A stretch of 64,000 bases of DNA from Streptomyces ferrugineus (GCF_015160855.1 NZ_CP063373.1:930001-994000), one strand, 5' to 3'; positions 8,462 to 19,126 are shown, numbered from the stretch's first letter. A program made the numbers and translations. Notes: generated by a model from the letters alone, not told the origin.

Positions 8462-10192
8462 ATGCTCGACCACCTCATCAAGGGCGCGACCGTCGTGGAC
8501 GGGACGGGCGCACCCGCCTACACCGCCGACGTCGGCATCCGCGACGGCCGTATCGCCGTCGTCGGCATCGTCACCGAAGAGGCCCGCACCAGTGAGGACG
8601 CCGCCGGGCTCGTCCTCGCCCCCGGGTTCGTCGACCCCCACACCCACTACGACGCCCAGCTCTTCTGGGACCCGTACGCGACCCCCTCCCTCAACCACGG
8701 CGTCACCACCGTCGCGGCCGGCAACTGCGGGTTCACGCTGGCGCCCCTGAACCCCGCCCGGCCCGAGGACGCCGACTACACACGCCGGATGATGTCCAAG
8801 GTCGAGGGCATGTCGCTGGTGGCCCTGGAGGAGGGGGCGCCCTGGAGCTGGAGTTCGTTCGGGGAGTACCTGGACGCGCTCGAAGGGCGCATCGCGGTCA
8901 ACGCCGGGTTCATGGTGGGGCACTGCGCGCTGCGGCGGTACGTCATGGGGGCGGACGCCGTCGGGGGGCAGCCGAGCGAGGAGCAACTCGCCGAGATGCT
9001 GCGGCTGTTCCACGACGCCATGGACGCCGGCGCCTGGGGCCTGTCCACCACCCAGTCCTCGACCCACTCCGACGGCGACGGGCAGCCGGTGGCCTCCCGG
9101 CACGCGCGGCCCGCGGAGCTGCTCGCGCTGTCCAAGGCCGTCGGCGAGCACGAGGGGACGCAGATCGAGGCGATCGTCGCCGGGTGCATGGATCAGTTCA
9201 GTGATGCCGAGATCGAGCTGTTCGTCGAGATGAGCGCGGTCGCCGGGCGGCCGCTCAACTGGAACGTGCTGACCATCGACTCGGCGGTTCCCGAGCGGGT
9301 GCCCAGGCAGTTGCTGGCCAGTGAGCGGGCGCGCAAGGAAGGCGGCCGGGTGGTGGCGCTGACCATGCCGATCCTCACGCCGATGAACATGTCGCTGGGT
9401 ACGTTCTGCGCGCTCAACCTCATCCCCGGCTGGGGCCCGATCCTCGCACTGCCCGTGCCGGAGCGGATCGCGAAGCTGCGCGACCCCGATGTGCGGGCCG
9501 AGATGCTGCGGCAGTCGGTGTCGAAGGAGGCCGGCGTCCTGCGGCGGTTGACGAACTTCGCGCGGTACGTCATCGGCGACACCTACAGCGAGGCGAACCG
9601 CGGACTGAGCGGACGGGTGGTGGCGGACGTCGCGCGGGAGCGGGGCCTGGAACCCTTCCACTGCCTGGTCGAGATCTGCGCCAACGACGATCTGCGTACC
9701 GTGCTGTGGCCCATGCCCACCGACAACGACCCGGAGTCCTGGGCGATGCGGGCCGAGGCCTGGCAGCACGAGGACGTGCTGCTCGGCGGTTCCGACGCCG
9801 GGGCGCACCTGGACCGGATGTGCGGGGCGCCGTACACCACCCGGTTCCTCGGGGACTGTCTGCGCGGGCGGAAGCTGGCGAGCCTGGAGCAGGCGGTGAA
9901 GATGCTGACGGACGATCCGGCCCGGCTGTTCGGGCTCAGGGACCGCGGCCGGATCGAGGAGGGGTTCCATGCGGACCTGGTGCTCTTCGACCCGGAGCGG
10001 ATCGACGCCGGCACGGCCACCCTGGTGCACGACCTGCCGGGTGACAGTCCGCGGCTGGACTCCAGGGCGATCGGGGTACGGGCGGTCTGGGTCAACGGGG
10101 TCGAGGCGATCCGGGACGACGTGGTGAGCGGGGCGGTGCCGGGGCGGGTGCTGCGCTCGGGGCGGGACACCAGGACGGTGGCCACGAGGTGA
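8462..10192 (+). CDS. Amidohydrolase family protein (N-acyl-D-amino-acid deacylase-like)
   Basis: A 576-residue metal-dependent hydrolase. The small beta-sandwich (IKGATVVDGTG, VGIRDGRIAVVG) leads into the TIM barrel at APGFVDPHTHYDAQ, where H60 and H62 are metal ligands. A late GGSDAGAHLD carries the catalytic Asp, and the C-terminal RGRIEEGFHADLVLFDP returns to the sandwich. Family members hydrolyse cyclic or acyl amide bonds, for example in D-aminoacylases. ATG 8462 follows AAGGGGG. The stop overlaps the GTG of the aldehyde dehydrogenase by 4 bp, so the two are probably translationally coupled. Confidence 0.87.
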   Translation: MLDHLIKGATVVDGTGAPAYTADVGIRDGRIAVVGIVTEEARTSEDAAGLVLAPGFVDPHTHYDAQLFWDPYATPSLNHGVTTVAAGNCGFTLAPLNPARPEDADYTRRMMSKVEGMSLVALEEGAPWSWSSFGEYLDALEGRIAVNAGFMVGHCALRRYVMGADAVGGQPSEEQLAEMLRLFHDAMDAGAWGLSTTQSSTHSDGDGQPVASRHARPAELLALSKAVGEHEGTQIEAIVAGCMDQFSDAEIELFVEMSAVAGRPLNWNVLTIDSAVPERVPRQLLASERARKEGGRVVALTMPILTPMNMSLGTFCALNLIPGWGPILALPVPERIAKLRDPDVRAEMLRQSVSKEAGVLRRLTNFARYVIGDTYSEANRGLSGRVVADVARERGLEPFHCLVEICANDDLRTVLWPMPTDNDPESWAMRAEAWQHEDVLLGGSDAGAHLDRMCGAPYTTRFLGDCLRGRKLASLEQAVKMLTDDPARLFGLRDRGRIEEGFHADLVLFDPERIDAGTATLVHDLPGDSPRLDSRAIGVRAVWVNGVEAIRDDVVSGAVPGRVLRSGRDTRTVATR

Positions 10193-11655
10193 GCGCCAAG
10201 GGTGGCGTGGAGCGGCAGCGGCTGTTCGTCGGGGGCTCGTGGGTGGAGCCGGACGGCGGGTACTACGCCGTGATCGATCCGGCGACCGAGGAGACCGTCG
10301 GGTGGGCGCCGGAGGCCTCGCGGGATCAGGTGCACGCGGCCTGTGCCGCGGCCCGCGAGGCCTTCGGGCCGTGGTCGCGTACGACGCCTCAGGAGCGGGC
10401 GGCGGTGCTCGCGCGCACGGCGGAGATCATCGGCGAGCGCTTCGTGCCGTATGCCGAGCTGGCCCAGGCCGAGACCGGCGCGACCACGGGGACGGCCCGG
10501 GGCATGCAGGTCGGGGTCGGGGCGGCCCGGTTCCGGCGGTACGCGCGCGTGGAGCCCGCCGAGTGGGCGATCCCGCCGCAGATCAACGAGGCCGGGCCGA
10601 TGGGGAAGGCCGGCGTGATGGGCGCGCTCGCCGTCCGTCAGCCGGTCGGCGTCGTCACCTGCGTCACCTCGTACAACAACCCGTGGGCCAACCCGGCGGG
10701 CAAGATCGCCCCCGCCCTGGCCATGGGCAACACGGTCGTCGTGAAGCCCGCCCCGCAGGATCCGCTGTCCGTCTACCGGATGGCGGAGGCATTGGAGGCG
10801 GCGGGGGCGCCGGCGGGGGTCGTGAATGTGGTCTCCGGGCGGTCGGTGGAGGTCGGCGAGGCGGCCGTGTCGTCTCCGGACGTCGACATGGTGAGCTTCA
10901 CCGGCTCCACGGCGGTCGGACAGCGGATCGCCGAGGTGTGCGGGCGGGACATGAGACGCCAGTTGATGGAGCTCGGCGGGAAGGGCGCGGCGGTCGTCCT
11001 CGACGACGCGGACATCGGGTCGGCGGTGGCCGGGATCGGCACGACGTTCTCCTTCTACAGCGGGCAGATCTGCACCGCGCCGACCCGGGTGCTGGCCCAG
11101 CGGGGCGTGTACGGCCGACTGGTCGAGCAACTGGCCGGGTACGCCGGTCGGTTGCCGGTCGGGGATCCGCGTGCGGCGTCCACCGTCGTCGGGCCGGTGA
11201 TCTCGGCGGAGCACCGGGAGCGGGTGGAGTCGTATGTGGAGACGGGCCGCAAGGAGGGCGCCGTGGTGGTGGCCGGGGGTGAACGGCCGCCGTACGAGCG
11301 GGGCTTCTACGTCGCGCCGACCCTCCTCGCGGACTGCACCAACGACATGACGGTCGCCCGCGAGGAGATCTTCGGCCCGGTCGTCTGCGTGATCCCCTTC
11401 GACGAGGAGGACGAGGGCATCGCCCTGGCCAACGACACGGACTACGGCCTGATCGACTACGTCTGGTCCGGGGACGTCGCCCGCGCCTTCCGCGTCGCAC
11501 GGCGGCTGCGGGCGGGCGGCGTCGGGATCAACACCGTCGGGCGCAACATGGAGGCGCCGTTCGGGGGGTTCAAGAAGAGCGGGGTGGGCCGGGACGTCGG
11601 ATCGTACGCGCTGCACGCGTACAGCGAGGTGCAGTCGATCGTGTGGCCGGGGTGA
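10189..11655 (+). CDS. Aldehyde dehydrogenase family protein
   Basis: A 488-residue NAD(P)+-dependent aldehyde dehydrogenase of normal length. The cofactor region contains SYNNPWANPAGKIAPALAMGNTVVVKPAP (Lys186), the general-base Glu is in MELGGKG (E261) and the nucleophile is C295 in SGQICTAPTR. The end, EAPFGGFKKSGVGRDVGSYAL, is typical. The start is GTG 10189 in a GTGA overlap with the amidohydrolase, so it is the last gene of the 6443-11655 unit. A role oxidising an aldehyde made by the preceding enzymes is inference. Confidence 0.92.
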   Translation: MSAKGGVERQRLFVGGSWVEPDGGYYAVIDPATEETVGWAPEASRDQVHAACAAAREAFGPWSRTTPQERAAVLARTAEIIGERFVPYAELAQAETGATTGTARGMQVGVGAARFRRYARVEPAEWAIPPQINEAGPMGKAGVMGALAVRQPVGVVTCVTSYNNPWANPAGKIAPALAMGNTVVVKPAPQDPLSVYRMAEALEAAGAPAGVVNVVSGRSVEVGEAAVSSPDVDMVSFTGSTAVGQRIAEVCGRDMRRQLMELGGKGAAVVLDDADIGSAVAGIGTTFSFYSGQICTAPTRVLAQRGVYGRLVEQLAGYAGRLPVGDPRAASTVVGPVISAEHRERVESYVETGRKEGAVVVAGGERPPYERGFYVAPTLLADCTNDMTVAREEIFGPVVCVIPFDEEDEGIALANDTDYGLIDYVWSGDVARAFRVARRLRAGGVGINTVGRNMEAPFGGFKKSGVGRDVGSYALHAYSEVQSIVWPG

Positions 11656-11888
11656 GCTGCGGGGGTTGACCGGGCGGTGGCTGTCGCCGGGGCGGCGTGG
11701 TCTGGGCGGACGACACGGCGACGGCCGGGCGCCCGTGGTACCACTTCGAACCGCCCCGGGCGGTGGCCCTGGGCCTGGTGGTTCCCGGCCCGACCCCGGC
11801 ACTGAGGCCGAGAGGCCGGTGCGGGTGCTGTGCGGGCGGGCGGGCGGTGGGTGTTTGGGCGGGGCCGGTTGGCCGGTTTTCGTGTGGG

Positions 11889-12284
11889 TCAGTCGGTGAG
11901 GTCCACCCGGACCGTCAGCAGGTTGGTGCCGAGGGCGCGGACGGCCGTGCTGTTGAGGCGGGGAAGGCGGCGCAGGCGCGCCACCGGGTCGTCGTCCGGC
12001 AGCAGGTGAGCCGTGCCGGTGTGCCAGCGTCCCTTCAACCGGACCCGCACCCGTGGATCGGCCTTGATGTTGCGCACGTACTGCGACTTGTCGCCGAACT
12101 CCGAGACCAGCCAGAAGGAGTCGCCGACCCGGCGGCCGCCCACGGGTGTCTGCCGGGGCAGACCGGAGACGCGGCCCGTGGTCTCCAGGACCGTCTGGAG
12201 GGGGAGCCGGCGCAGCACCGGATTGCCGATGTGGCGCTGGAAGCCGGTGGCGGCGCGGAACCTGAGTTCGGCGAGGCGGGACAT
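11889..12284 (-). CDS. Ddn-type F420H2-dependent nitroreductase/quinone reductase family protein
   Basis: A 131-residue split-barrel protein of the deazaflavin-dependent nitroreductase (DUF385) family. It has LETTGRVSGLPRQTPVGGRR (the F420-phosphate-binding GRxSGxxR region), SFWLVSEFGDKSQYVRNIKADPRVRVRLKGRW and a C-terminal VRVDLTD. Members reduce quinones or nitroaromatics with F420H2. It converges on the aldehyde dehydrogenase and is divergent from the 12361 hydrolase gene. Its presence beside several LLM enzymes and fbiC fits an F420-rich neighbourhood. The 230 bp downstream hold nothing recognisable. Confidence 0.85.
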   Translation of the reverse strand: MSRLAELRFRAATGFQRHIGNPVLRRLPLQTVLETTGRVSGLPRQTPVGGRRVGDSFWLVSEFGDKSQYVRNIKADPRVRVRLKGRWHTGTAHLLPDDDPVARLRRLPRLNSTAVRALGTNLLTVRVDLTD

Positions 12285-12360
12285 GCCGGTGGGTCTCCTG
12301 TCTTCTGCGATGTTGCTTCAATGGTCACCGACGCGGCATGACGAGAGCGGGTGGCTGCCG

Positions 12361-13191
12361 ATGCGGGTCGTGACCTGGAACGTGTGGTGGCGCTTCGGCC
12401 CCTGGGAGGACCGGCAGAAGGCCCTCCTCGCCGCGCTGCGCGAACTGCGCCCCGATGTCGTGGGCCTGCAGGAGGTGTGGGCCGCGGACGGGGAGAACCA
12501 GGCGCGGTGGCTGGCCGGTGAGCTGGGCATGCACTGGGCCTGGGCGCCCTCACCGGCCCCCGAGCGCTGGCGCCGCCGTATCGGCGATCCCGCGGTCGAC
12601 ATCGGCAACGCCGTGCTGAGCCGTTGGCCGGTCACCGCCCAGCGCACGCTGCGGCTGCCCGCGCCCTCCGACGTGGACGACGGCCGCCTCGCCCTGTACA
12701 CCCGCCTGGCCACCCCGTCGTACGACATCCCCTTCTTCACCACCCACCTCACCTCTGCCCCGCACGCCTCGGCCGTACGCTGCCGTCAGGTCACCGCGCT
12801 CGCCGAGTTCGTGGCCGAGAACCGGGGCGACTCGCCCTTCCCGGCGGTCGTCACCGGCGACTTCAACGCCTGGCCGGACTCCGACGAGATCCGCCTCTTC
12901 GGCGGCTGCCGCACCGCGCCGCCCGTCCCCGGCCAGGTCTTCTTCGACGCCTGGGAGTACGCCGACCCGGCCGCCCCGTGGGCGACCTGGGACGCGGTGA
13001 ACCCGCACGTCGCGGCCGGTTTCAGCCCGAGCGCACGGATCGACTACATCCACGTCGGGCCGCCCGGACCGGGTGGTCTGGGCCATGTGCGGGCCGTACG
13101 GCGCGCGGGCGACGGCCCCGTGGACGGCGTATGGCCCTCCGACCACGCCGCGGTGGTCGCCGAACTCGCGGACACCGCCGGCACCGGATGA
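12361..13191 (+). CDS. Endonuclease/exonuclease/phosphatase family hydrolase
   Basis: A 276-residue EEP-superfamily enzyme. Order of motifs: MRVVTWNVWW (metal/Asn), RPDVVGLQEVW (catalytic Glu), VVTGDFNAWPDSDEIR (Asp/Asn), ARIDYIHVG and a final PSDHAAVVAEL (catalytic His). These conserved residues suggest an active phosphodiesterase acting on nucleic acids, inositol phosphates or sphingomyelin-like lipids. There is no signal peptide, so it is cytoplasmic. ATG 12361 begins directly at the first strand; the open frame upstream lacks homology. It is convergent with the PHP-domain gene, with a 6-bp gap. Confidence 0.85.
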   Translation: MRVVTWNVWWRFGPWEDRQKALLAALRELRPDVVGLQEVWAADGENQARWLAGELGMHWAWAPSPAPERWRRRIGDPAVDIGNAVLSRWPVTAQRTLRLPAPSDVDDGRLALYTRLATPSYDIPFFTTHLTSAPHASAVRCRQVTALAEFVAENRGDSPFPAVVTGDFNAWPDSDEIRLFGGCRTAPPVPGQVFFDAWEYADPAAPWATWDAVNPHVAAGFSPSARIDYIHVGPPGPGGLGHVRAVRRAGDGPVDGVWPSDHAAVVAELADTAGTG

Positions 13192-13197
13192 TGACCG

Positions 13198-14724
13198 CTA
13201 GGAGTGCGGCGAGCGGCCCAGGAAGATCGGGTTGGTGAAGGCCGCGAGCGCGCCCGGCAGCGGGCCCACCGCCGCCTCGTGCCGCAGCTCGGCCCGTACA
13301 TACGCGGCGTACGAAGGCGTCGTACGCCACTCCACGACCCCGGAGCCCGACACCGGCAGCGGCGCGCTGGTGAGCAGGACGCCCTGGTCCGTGACGAAGC
13401 GGACCGTGCAGCGCGGGGCGCCCGACGCCTCCAGGCGGACCGTCACCGGGGTGTCCCTGTCCACGTCCAGCCGCTCGCCGATGCCCGCCCGCCGGCCCCG
13501 GCCGCCGGTCGCCGTGAAGGTGAGGGAGACGTTCTTGGACTCGGCGACGTAGGAGCGGCCCGCCTTGATGCCCTCCTGGATCGCCTCGCGGGTGAGGTCG
13601 TCGGCGAGCACCACCGTCTGGGGGGAGCCGACCGGGTCGGGGCTGCGGTGGGCGTCGCTGTTGCCCATCGCCGGGATCCAGCCGCGGCCGTTCTCGCGCA
13701 CCGAGGCGACCAGCATGCTGTCCCAGTCGGCCAGCGCCATCTCGTCGTCCGGGGTCCACGGGCCGTTCCACACCTCGACCGCGTCCGCCTCGCCGAAGCC
13801 GAACTTCCAGTTGCAGCCGACACAGGTGGCGTGCGGGTGGGCGGGCACCACGAGGCCGCCGGAGCGCCGGATCTGGCGGGCGAACCGGCCGAAGCGGTTG
13901 TCGCGCGCCCGGTAGCGCCAGTCGATGAACGTCCCCGGCTCGGTGCCGAGGGCCACCACATGGCCGTTGCGCGTCGTGACCTCCTCGCCCAGCATCACCA
14001 GCAGGTCGTCGCCCGCGACGTCGGCCCAGTGCGCGTGCGCCGAGTGCGTGTTGTGCTCGGAGCTGTTGATGAAGTCGAGGCCGGCCTCGCGGGCGAGGGC
14101 CGCGATCTCCGCCGGGGTGCGGCGGCCGTCGGAGTACCAGGAGTGCAGATGGCAGTCGCCCCGGTACCAGGCCCGGCCCCGGCCCTTGGCCCGCTGCGGC
14201 GGGTACGTCGGCCGGGCGGCCTCACCCGGTTCGCCGTACGTCAGCGTGATCGTGAGCTCGTAGTCGAGGCCCTGCGGGGCCACCGTGTAGGGGCCGAGGG
14301 CGATGTGCCAGGTGCCCTCGCGCACCGGGCCGGGCAGATAGCCCGGCGTCGCCTCGTCCGCGCGGATGAAGAACTCCGTGCGCGCGCCGCCCGACCAGCC
14401 CCGGAAGCCCTTGCCGCCGAGCTCGGTGCCGCGCTCGTCGAACATGCCGATGTCGAGGGCGTTGCCCTGGGTTCCCGCCGGGACGGACGGGCGGTCGTAG
14501 GTGTAGGAGACCTTGATCTCCCTGACCCCGTCGGGGATTTCAACGGGTACGTAGACGAAGTCGGGCGAACCGGGCGGAAGAGTCCCGCGTACGGTACGGG
14601 TCTCGCTGTGCTGCATGTCGTCCGCCCCTCTCGCGAAGGTCACGCTTCCCAACGTAAGCGCGGCCGCGGCGCCCGTCACGAACAGGGCGCGTCTGCCCAG
14701 GCCGGCGTGGTGGTCCTCGCACAT
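13198..14724 (-). CDS. Exported PHP-domain (CehA/McbA-type) metallohydrolase
   Basis: A 508-residue protein. [25 protein letters not shown] (residues 9-33) is a twin-arginine-like signal with RR at 11-12. An N-terminal beta-sandwich (about 45-170) is followed by a PHP domain starting at [14 protein letters not shown], with HLH at 192-194. Further metal ligands are in [21 protein letters not shown] and AMGNSDAHR. Such proteins are metal-dependent phosphoesterases or carbaryl-hydrolase relatives; the substrate is unknown. The start ATG 14724 has AGGGAG upstream. Export suggests action on environmental phosphoesters or amides. Confidence 0.85.
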   Translation of the reverse strand: MCEDHHAGLGRRALFVTGAAAALTLGSVTFARGADDMQHSETRTVRGTLPPGSPDFVYVPVEIPDGVREIKVSYTYDRPSVPAGTQGNALDIGMFDERGTELGGKGFRGWSGGARTEFFIRADEATPGYLPGPVREGTWHIALGPYTVAPQGLDYELTITLTYGEPGEAARPTYPPQRAKGRGRAWYRGDCHLHSWYSDGRRTPAEIAALAREAGLDFINSSEHNTHSAHAHWADVAGDDLLVMLGEEVTTRNGHVVALGTEPGTFIDWRYRARDNRFGRFARQIRRSGGLVVPAHPHATCVGCNWKFGFGEADAVEVWNGPWTPDDEMALADWDSMLVASVRENGRGWIPAMGNSDAHRSPDPVGSPQTVVLADDLTREAIQEGIKAGRSYVAESKNVSLTFTATGGRGRRAGIGERLDVDRDTPVTVRLEASGAPRCTVRFVTDQGVLLTSAPLPVSGSGVVEWRTTPSYAAYVRAELRHEAAVGPLPGALAAFTNPIFLGRSPHS

Positions 14725-14890
14725 GCTGCTGCTCCCTGTGTGGGGGTGCGTACAACTCTCGTATTCAGCCGTGAACTGCCGGGCAAGGGAAGGGAATCGG
14801 CAGCCAATCACCGGTCGACGCGGAGCCCGGTCCGACTGTTCCGACCGGTCGGTATCGACATTGCGGCGTCCGCGCGGTACAGATGCCGTC

Positions 14891-15739
14891 ATGCGCCTCT
14901 CCGCCACGATCTTCCTCACCGACGAGACGATCACGCCGACCCGGCTCGCCCGCGAACTGGAGCAGCGCTCCTTCGCCGGGCTGTATCTGCCCGAGCACAC
15001 CCACATCCCCGTCGAGCGGACCACCCCGTACCCGGCCGGCGGCGATCTGCCGCCCGAGTACGGCCGCACCCTCGACCCCTTCGTCGCCCTCGGCCAGGCC
15101 GCCGCCGTGACCGAACGGCTCGGCCTCGGCACCGGCATCACCCTGGTCGCCCAGCACGACCCGATCGACCTGGCCAAGCAGATCGCGACCCTGGACCATC
15201 TGTCCGGCGGGCGGTTCACCCTCGGGCTCGGCTTCGGCTGGAACGTCGAGGAGGCCGCCGACCACGGGGTGGACTGGCGCACGCGGCGGGAGCTGGTCCG
15301 GGACCGGATGGCCCTGATGCGGGCCCTGTGGGCGGAGGAACCCACCGCCTACGAGGGCGAGTTCGGGGCGGTACGGGCCAGCCACGCCCATCCCAAGCCG
15401 GTGCAGAAGCCGCGCGGGCCGAAGGTCAACGGCCCGCGCACGCTCATCGGGGGAGCCGCCGGGCCGAAACTGTTCGCGCACATCAGCGAGTACGCGGACG
15501 GGTGGATGCCGATCGGCGGACGCGGGCTGTCCGAAAGTCTCCCCCGGCTGCGGGCCGTCTGGACCGACGCCGGGCGCGACCCGAACGCCCTTCAGGTGGT
15601 GCCGTACGCCGTGTTCCCCACACCCGGCAAGCTCGCGCACTACGCGGAGTTGGGGATCGAGGAGGTCGTCGTGCAACTGCCTCCGGCGGGGGAGGCGGAG
15701 GTGCTGGGGGTGCTGGACGAGTACGCGCGGTACGTGTGA
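14891..15739 (+). CDS. LLM-class F420-dependent oxidoreductase (TIGR03619-like), third copy
   Basis: A 282-residue luciferase-like protein: [55 protein letters not shown] core blocks (about residues 80-120) and [26 protein letters not shown]. It is one of three LLM genes within 13 kb and lies directly upstream of fbiC, whose product supplies the likely cofactor. ATG 14891 is chosen from the homology start; no strong ribosome site is visible. It is divergent from the PHP gene. The substrate is unknown. Confidence 0.87.
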   Translation: MRLSATIFLTDETITPTRLARELEQRSFAGLYLPEHTHIPVERTTPYPAGGDLPPEYGRTLDPFVALGQAAAVTERLGLGTGITLVAQHDPIDLAKQIATLDHLSGGRFTLGLGFGWNVEEAADHGVDWRTRRELVRDRMALMRALWAEEPTAYEGEFGAVRASHAHPKPVQKPRGPKVNGPRTLIGGAAGPKLFAHISEYADGWMPIGGRGLSESLPRLRAVWTDAGRDPNALQVVPYAVFPTPGKLAHYAELGIEEVVVQLPPAGEAEVLGVLDEYARYV

Positions 15740-15786
15740 GTGCGGTACGTGTGAGTGTCCGATCACCCCGCTCGTATGCTCGAAGG

Positions 15787-18396
15787 ATGACGAATTCCGC
15801 GACCTCCGGAACCGGCTCGACCCCTGGCCCCACCTCCGGCCCGACCGAGAACTCCATGCGTCGCGCCCTCAAACGCGCCCGGGATGGCGTCGCGCTCGAC
15901 GTCTCCGAGGCGGCCGTGCTGCTCCAGGCCCGCGGCGAGGCACTCGACGACCTCGCCGCGTCCGCCGCCCGGGTGCGCGACGCGGGCCTCGAGGCCGCCG
16001 GCCGGCCCGGCGTCATCACCTACTCGAAGAGCGTCTTCATCCCCCTCACCCGGCTGTGCCGGGACAAGTGCCACTACTGCACCTTCGTCACCGTCCCCGG
16101 CAAGCTGCGCCGCGCCGGGCACGGGATGTTCATGTCGCCGGACGAGGTCCTCGACATCGCCCGCAAGGGCGCGGCCCTCGGCTGCAAGGAAGCCCTCATC
16201 ACTCTCGGCGACAAGCCGGAGGACCGGTGGCCGGAGGCGCGGGAGTGGCTCGACGCGCACGGCTACGACGACACCATCGCCTACGTCCGCGCCATCTCCG
16301 TCCGGATCCTGGAGGAGACGGGTCTGCTGCCCCACCTCAACCCGGGCGTCATGACCTGGACCGACTTCCAGCGGCTCAAGCCCGTCGCCCCGTCGATGGG
16401 CATGATGCTGGAGACCACCGCGACCCGCCTGTGGTCCGAGCCCGGCGGCCCGCACCACGGCTCCCCCGACAAGGAACCCGCCGTCCGGCTGCGGGTGCTG
16501 GAGGACGCGGGCCGTTCCTCCGTGCCCTTCACCTCCGGGATCCTGCTCGGGATCGGCGAGACGTACGAGGAGCGCGCCGAGTCCCTCTTCGCGCTCCGGA
16601 AGATCTCCCGGGCCTACCACGGCATCCAGGAACTGATCATCCAGAACTTCCGCGCCAAGCCGGACACCGCGATGCGCGGCATGCCGGACGCGGAACTGGA
16701 CGAGCTGGTCGCCGCGGTGGCCGTCGCCCGGCACATCATGGGGCCGTCAGCCTGTCTGCAGGCCCCGCCCAACCTCGTCGACTCCGAGTACGAGCGGCTG
16801 ATCGGCGCCGGCATCGACGACTGGGGCGGCGTCTCCCCGCTGACCATCGACCACGTCAACCCCGAACGCCCCTGGCCGCAGATCGAGGAGCTGACCGAGC
16901 GCTCGGCGGCGGCCGGCTTCGAGCTGCGTGAACGGCTCTGCGTCTACCCGGAGTTCGTGCGGCGCGGCGAGCCCTGGCTGGACCCTCGGCTGCGCCCCCA
17001 CGTGAAGGCGCTGGCCGACCCGGAGACGGGCCTGGCACGCCCGGACGCCGTGGTCGAGGGCCACCCGTGGCAGGAGCCCGAGGAGGCCTTCGTCGCCTCC
17101 GGCCGTACGGATCTGCACACCACCATCGACACCGAGGGCCGTACGTCCGACCGCCGCGACGACTTCGACGAGGTGTACGGCGACTGGGGCGCCCTGCGCG
17201 AGGCCGCAGCGCCCGGGATGGCGCCGGAGCGCATCGACACCGACGTCCGCCAGGCGCTGCGGGTCGCCGCCGACGACCCGACCCGGCTGACCGACGCCGA
17301 GGCGCTGGCGCTGCTGCACGCGGACGGCCAGGCGCTGGACGCGCTGTGCCGGGTCGCGGACGACGTCCGCAAGTCGGCGGTCGGCGACGACGTCACCTAC
17401 ATCGTCACCCGCAACATCAACTTCACCAACGTCTGCTACACGGGCTGCCGCTTCTGCGCCTTCGCCCAGCGCAGGACGGACGCCGACGCCTACACCCTCT
17501 CCCTGGACCAGGTCGCCGACCGCGCCCAGCAGGCCTGGGACGTGGGCGCGGTCGAGGTCTGCATGCAGGGCGGCATCCACCCGGACCTGCCCGGCACGGC
17601 GTACTTCGACATCGCGAAGGCGGTCAAGTCCCGTGTCCCCGGCATGCATGTGCACGCCTTCTCGCCGATGGAGGTCGTCAACGGCGCGACGCGCACCGGC
17701 ATGTCCATCCGGGAGTGGCTGACGGCGGCGAAGGAGGCGGGCCTGGACTCCGTCCCCGGCACCGCCGCCGAGATCCTCGACGACGAGGTCCGCTGGATCC
17801 TGACCAAGGGCAAGCTGCCGACGGCGACCTGGATCGAGGTGATCACGACCGCGCACGAACTCGGCATCCGTTCCTCGTCGACGATGATGTACGGCCATGT
17901 CGACCAGCCCCGCCACTGGCTCGGCCACCTGCGCACCCTGGCCGGCATCCAGCAGCGCACCGGCGGCTTCACGGAGTTCGTGACCCTGCCGTTCATCCAC
18001 ACCAACGCCCCGGTGTACCTGGCCGGCATCGCCCGCCCCGGCCCGACGACCCGCGACAACCGCGCGGTGACGGCGATGGCCCGCCTCCTGCTCCATCCCT
18101 GGATCCCGAACATCCAGACCAGCTGGGTGAAGCTGGGCACCGAGGGCGCGGCCGAGATGCTCCGCTCCGGTGCCAACGACCTGGGCGGCACGCTGATGGA
18201 GGAGACGATCTCGCGGATGGCGGGCTCGTCGTACGGCTCCTACAAGTCGGTGCGTGACCTGGTGGCCGTGGCCGAGGCGGCGGGGCGCCCGGCGAAGCCG
18301 CGCACCACGCTGTACGGCGAGGTGCCGCGGGAGCGGCAGCGGGCGGCGACGGCCTCGGACGGGCATCTGCCGGAGCTGCTGCCGGTGCTGGACTGA
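15787..18396 (+). CDS. fbiC: Bifunctional FO synthase CofG/CofH
   Basis: An 869-residue two-module radical-SAM enzyme that makes 7,8-didemethyl-8-hydroxy-5-deazariboflavin (FO), the chromophore of F420, from a pyrimidine intermediate and tyrosine. The CofG half has the 4Fe-4S motif CRDKCHYC (C91, C95, C98). The CofH half has CYTGCRFC (C550, C554, C557), followed by GGIHPDLPG and MYGHVD blocks. Length and two-cluster architecture are as in actinobacterial FbiC. ATG 15787 is used although GAAGG directly abuts it; an in-frame ATG at 15856 is an alternative. An 11-bp-stem terminator follows. Confidence 0.97.
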   Translation: MTNSATSGTGSTPGPTSGPTENSMRRALKRARDGVALDVSEAAVLLQARGEALDDLAASAARVRDAGLEAAGRPGVITYSKSVFIPLTRLCRDKCHYCTFVTVPGKLRRAGHGMFMSPDEVLDIARKGAALGCKEALITLGDKPEDRWPEAREWLDAHGYDDTIAYVRAISVRILEETGLLPHLNPGVMTWTDFQRLKPVAPSMGMMLETTATRLWSEPGGPHHGSPDKEPAVRLRVLEDAGRSSVPFTSGILLGIGETYEERAESLFALRKISRAYHGIQELIIQNFRAKPDTAMRGMPDAELDELVAAVAVARHIMGPSACLQAPPNLVDSEYERLIGAGIDDWGGVSPLTIDHVNPERPWPQIEELTERSAAAGFELRERLCVYPEFVRRGEPWLDPRLRPHVKALADPETGLARPDAVVEGHPWQEPEEAFVASGRTDLHTTIDTEGRTSDRRDDFDEVYGDWGALREAAAPGMAPERIDTDVRQALRVAADDPTRLTDAEALALLHADGQALDALCRVADDVRKSAVGDDVTYIVTRNINFTNVCYTGCRFCAFAQRRTDADAYTLSLDQVADRAQQAWDVGAVEVCMQGGIHPDLPGTAYFDIAKAVKSRVPGMHVHAFSPMEVVNGATRTGMSIREWLTAAKEAGLDSVPGTAAEILDDEVRWILTKGKLPTATWIEVITTAHELGIRSSSTMMYGHVDQPRHWLGHLRTLAGIQQRTGGFTEFVTLPFIHTNAPVYLAGIARPGPTTRDNRAVTAMARLLLHPWIPNIQTSWVKLGTEGAAEMLRSGANDLGGTLMEETISRMAGSSYGSYKSVRDLVAVAEAAGRPAKPRTTLYGEVPRERQRAATASDGHLPELLPVLD

Positions 18397-18409
18397 GGAG
18401 GACCGCCTC

Positions 18410-18440
18410 GCGGGGGTCGGTACGATGATCCGACCCCCGC
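18410..18440 (+). terminator. Hairpin terminator after fbiC
   Basis: GCGGGGGTCGG and CCGACCCCCGC form a perfect 11-bp stem around a 9-nt loop, 13 bp after the fbiC stop. There is no U-tract, which is usual for Streptomyces. Confidence 0.75.
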
Positions 18441-18482
18441 TGGAGGGGTTCCGTAGCTTGTGCAGCTGAGGAGATGCGTGCC

Positions 18483-19034
18483 GTGCCTGCTCCCAAGGTC
18501 TGGGTGACCGGTCTGACGGTGGGCGCGATAGCCGCCGTCGCCGCCCTCGCCGTGCAGGCCGACAAGGGCCCGCACCCGACGGCCGCGGCGGCCCGCCCGA
18601 GCGCGTCGGCGTCGCCCGGCGCGAGCCCCGCCCCGACGAAGTCCGCCGTGCCCGCCGCCGTACCGGACGACTCCGGCTCGGGACGCCGGATCGTGTACTC
18701 CCTCTCCCAGAAGCGGGTCTGGCTGGTCGACGCGAGCGACACCGCCCGCCGCACCTTCACCGTCTGGCCCGGCACCGTGAGCCCCGACCCCGGCGCCTAC
18801 ACGGTCTCGTCGCGCAACATGGCCACCACCGGCTCGGACGGCGTGCAGATCGAGAACATCCTCTACTTCGCCGCCAAGTCCGGCATCTCCATCGCCTTCT
18901 CCAACGCCGTGGACGGCTCCTCGCCCCCGCCCGCCGAGGGCAAGGAGACCGGCGGGATCCGCACGCGCGCGGCGGACGGTGCGGCGCTGTGGACGTTCGG
19001 GGAGACGGGCACGGCGGTGACCGTGGTCAGGTAG
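18483..19034 (+). CDS. Exported L,D-transpeptidase-like protein lacking the catalytic cysteine
   Basis: A 183-residue protein with an N-terminal membrane anchor (VWVTGLTVGAIAAVAALAV), an Ala/Pro/Ser-rich linker to about residue 60 and a C-terminal domain resembling YkuD: RRIVYSLSQKRVWLVDASDTARRTFTVWPG, AYTVSSRNM, and a last block ending TGTAVTVVR. Where an active L,D-transpeptidase has [S/T]HGC[V/I]R, this protein reads ETGGIRT, so the catalytic Cys and His are absent. It may bind peptidoglycan without cross-linking. GTG 18483 is preferred (GAGGAG 9 nt upstream) over ATG 18474, which is only 0-1 nt from that site. Confidence 0.7.
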   Translation: MPAPKVWVTGLTVGAIAAVAALAVQADKGPHPTAAAARPSASASPGASPAPTKSAVPAAVPDDSGSGRRIVYSLSQKRVWLVDASDTARRTFTVWPGTVSPDPGAYTVSSRNMATTGSDGVQIENILYFAAKSGISIAFSNAVDGSSPPPAEGKETGGIRTRAADGAALWTFGETGTAVTVVR

Positions 19035-19126
19035 CAGTCCTCCGCGCCCGACTGCATCTTTCGATGTACCGCGGGATCGACTTCGCTCATGACGATCCGG
19101 GCCGTGACAGCCGTGACGATGAGTCC

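Noticed and set aside
6398..12321. Two very long minus-strand open frames (about 1210 and 912 codons)
   Set aside because: They are antisense to the SDR, LLM, amidohydrolase and aldehyde dehydrogenase genes, which have full motifs and ribosome sites; the antisense translations are low-complexity.
13204..15786. A 5' extension giving fbiC about 860 extra codons
   Set aside because: The extension reads antisense through the PHP gene and another frame of the LLM gene; homology to FbiC begins only after 15787.
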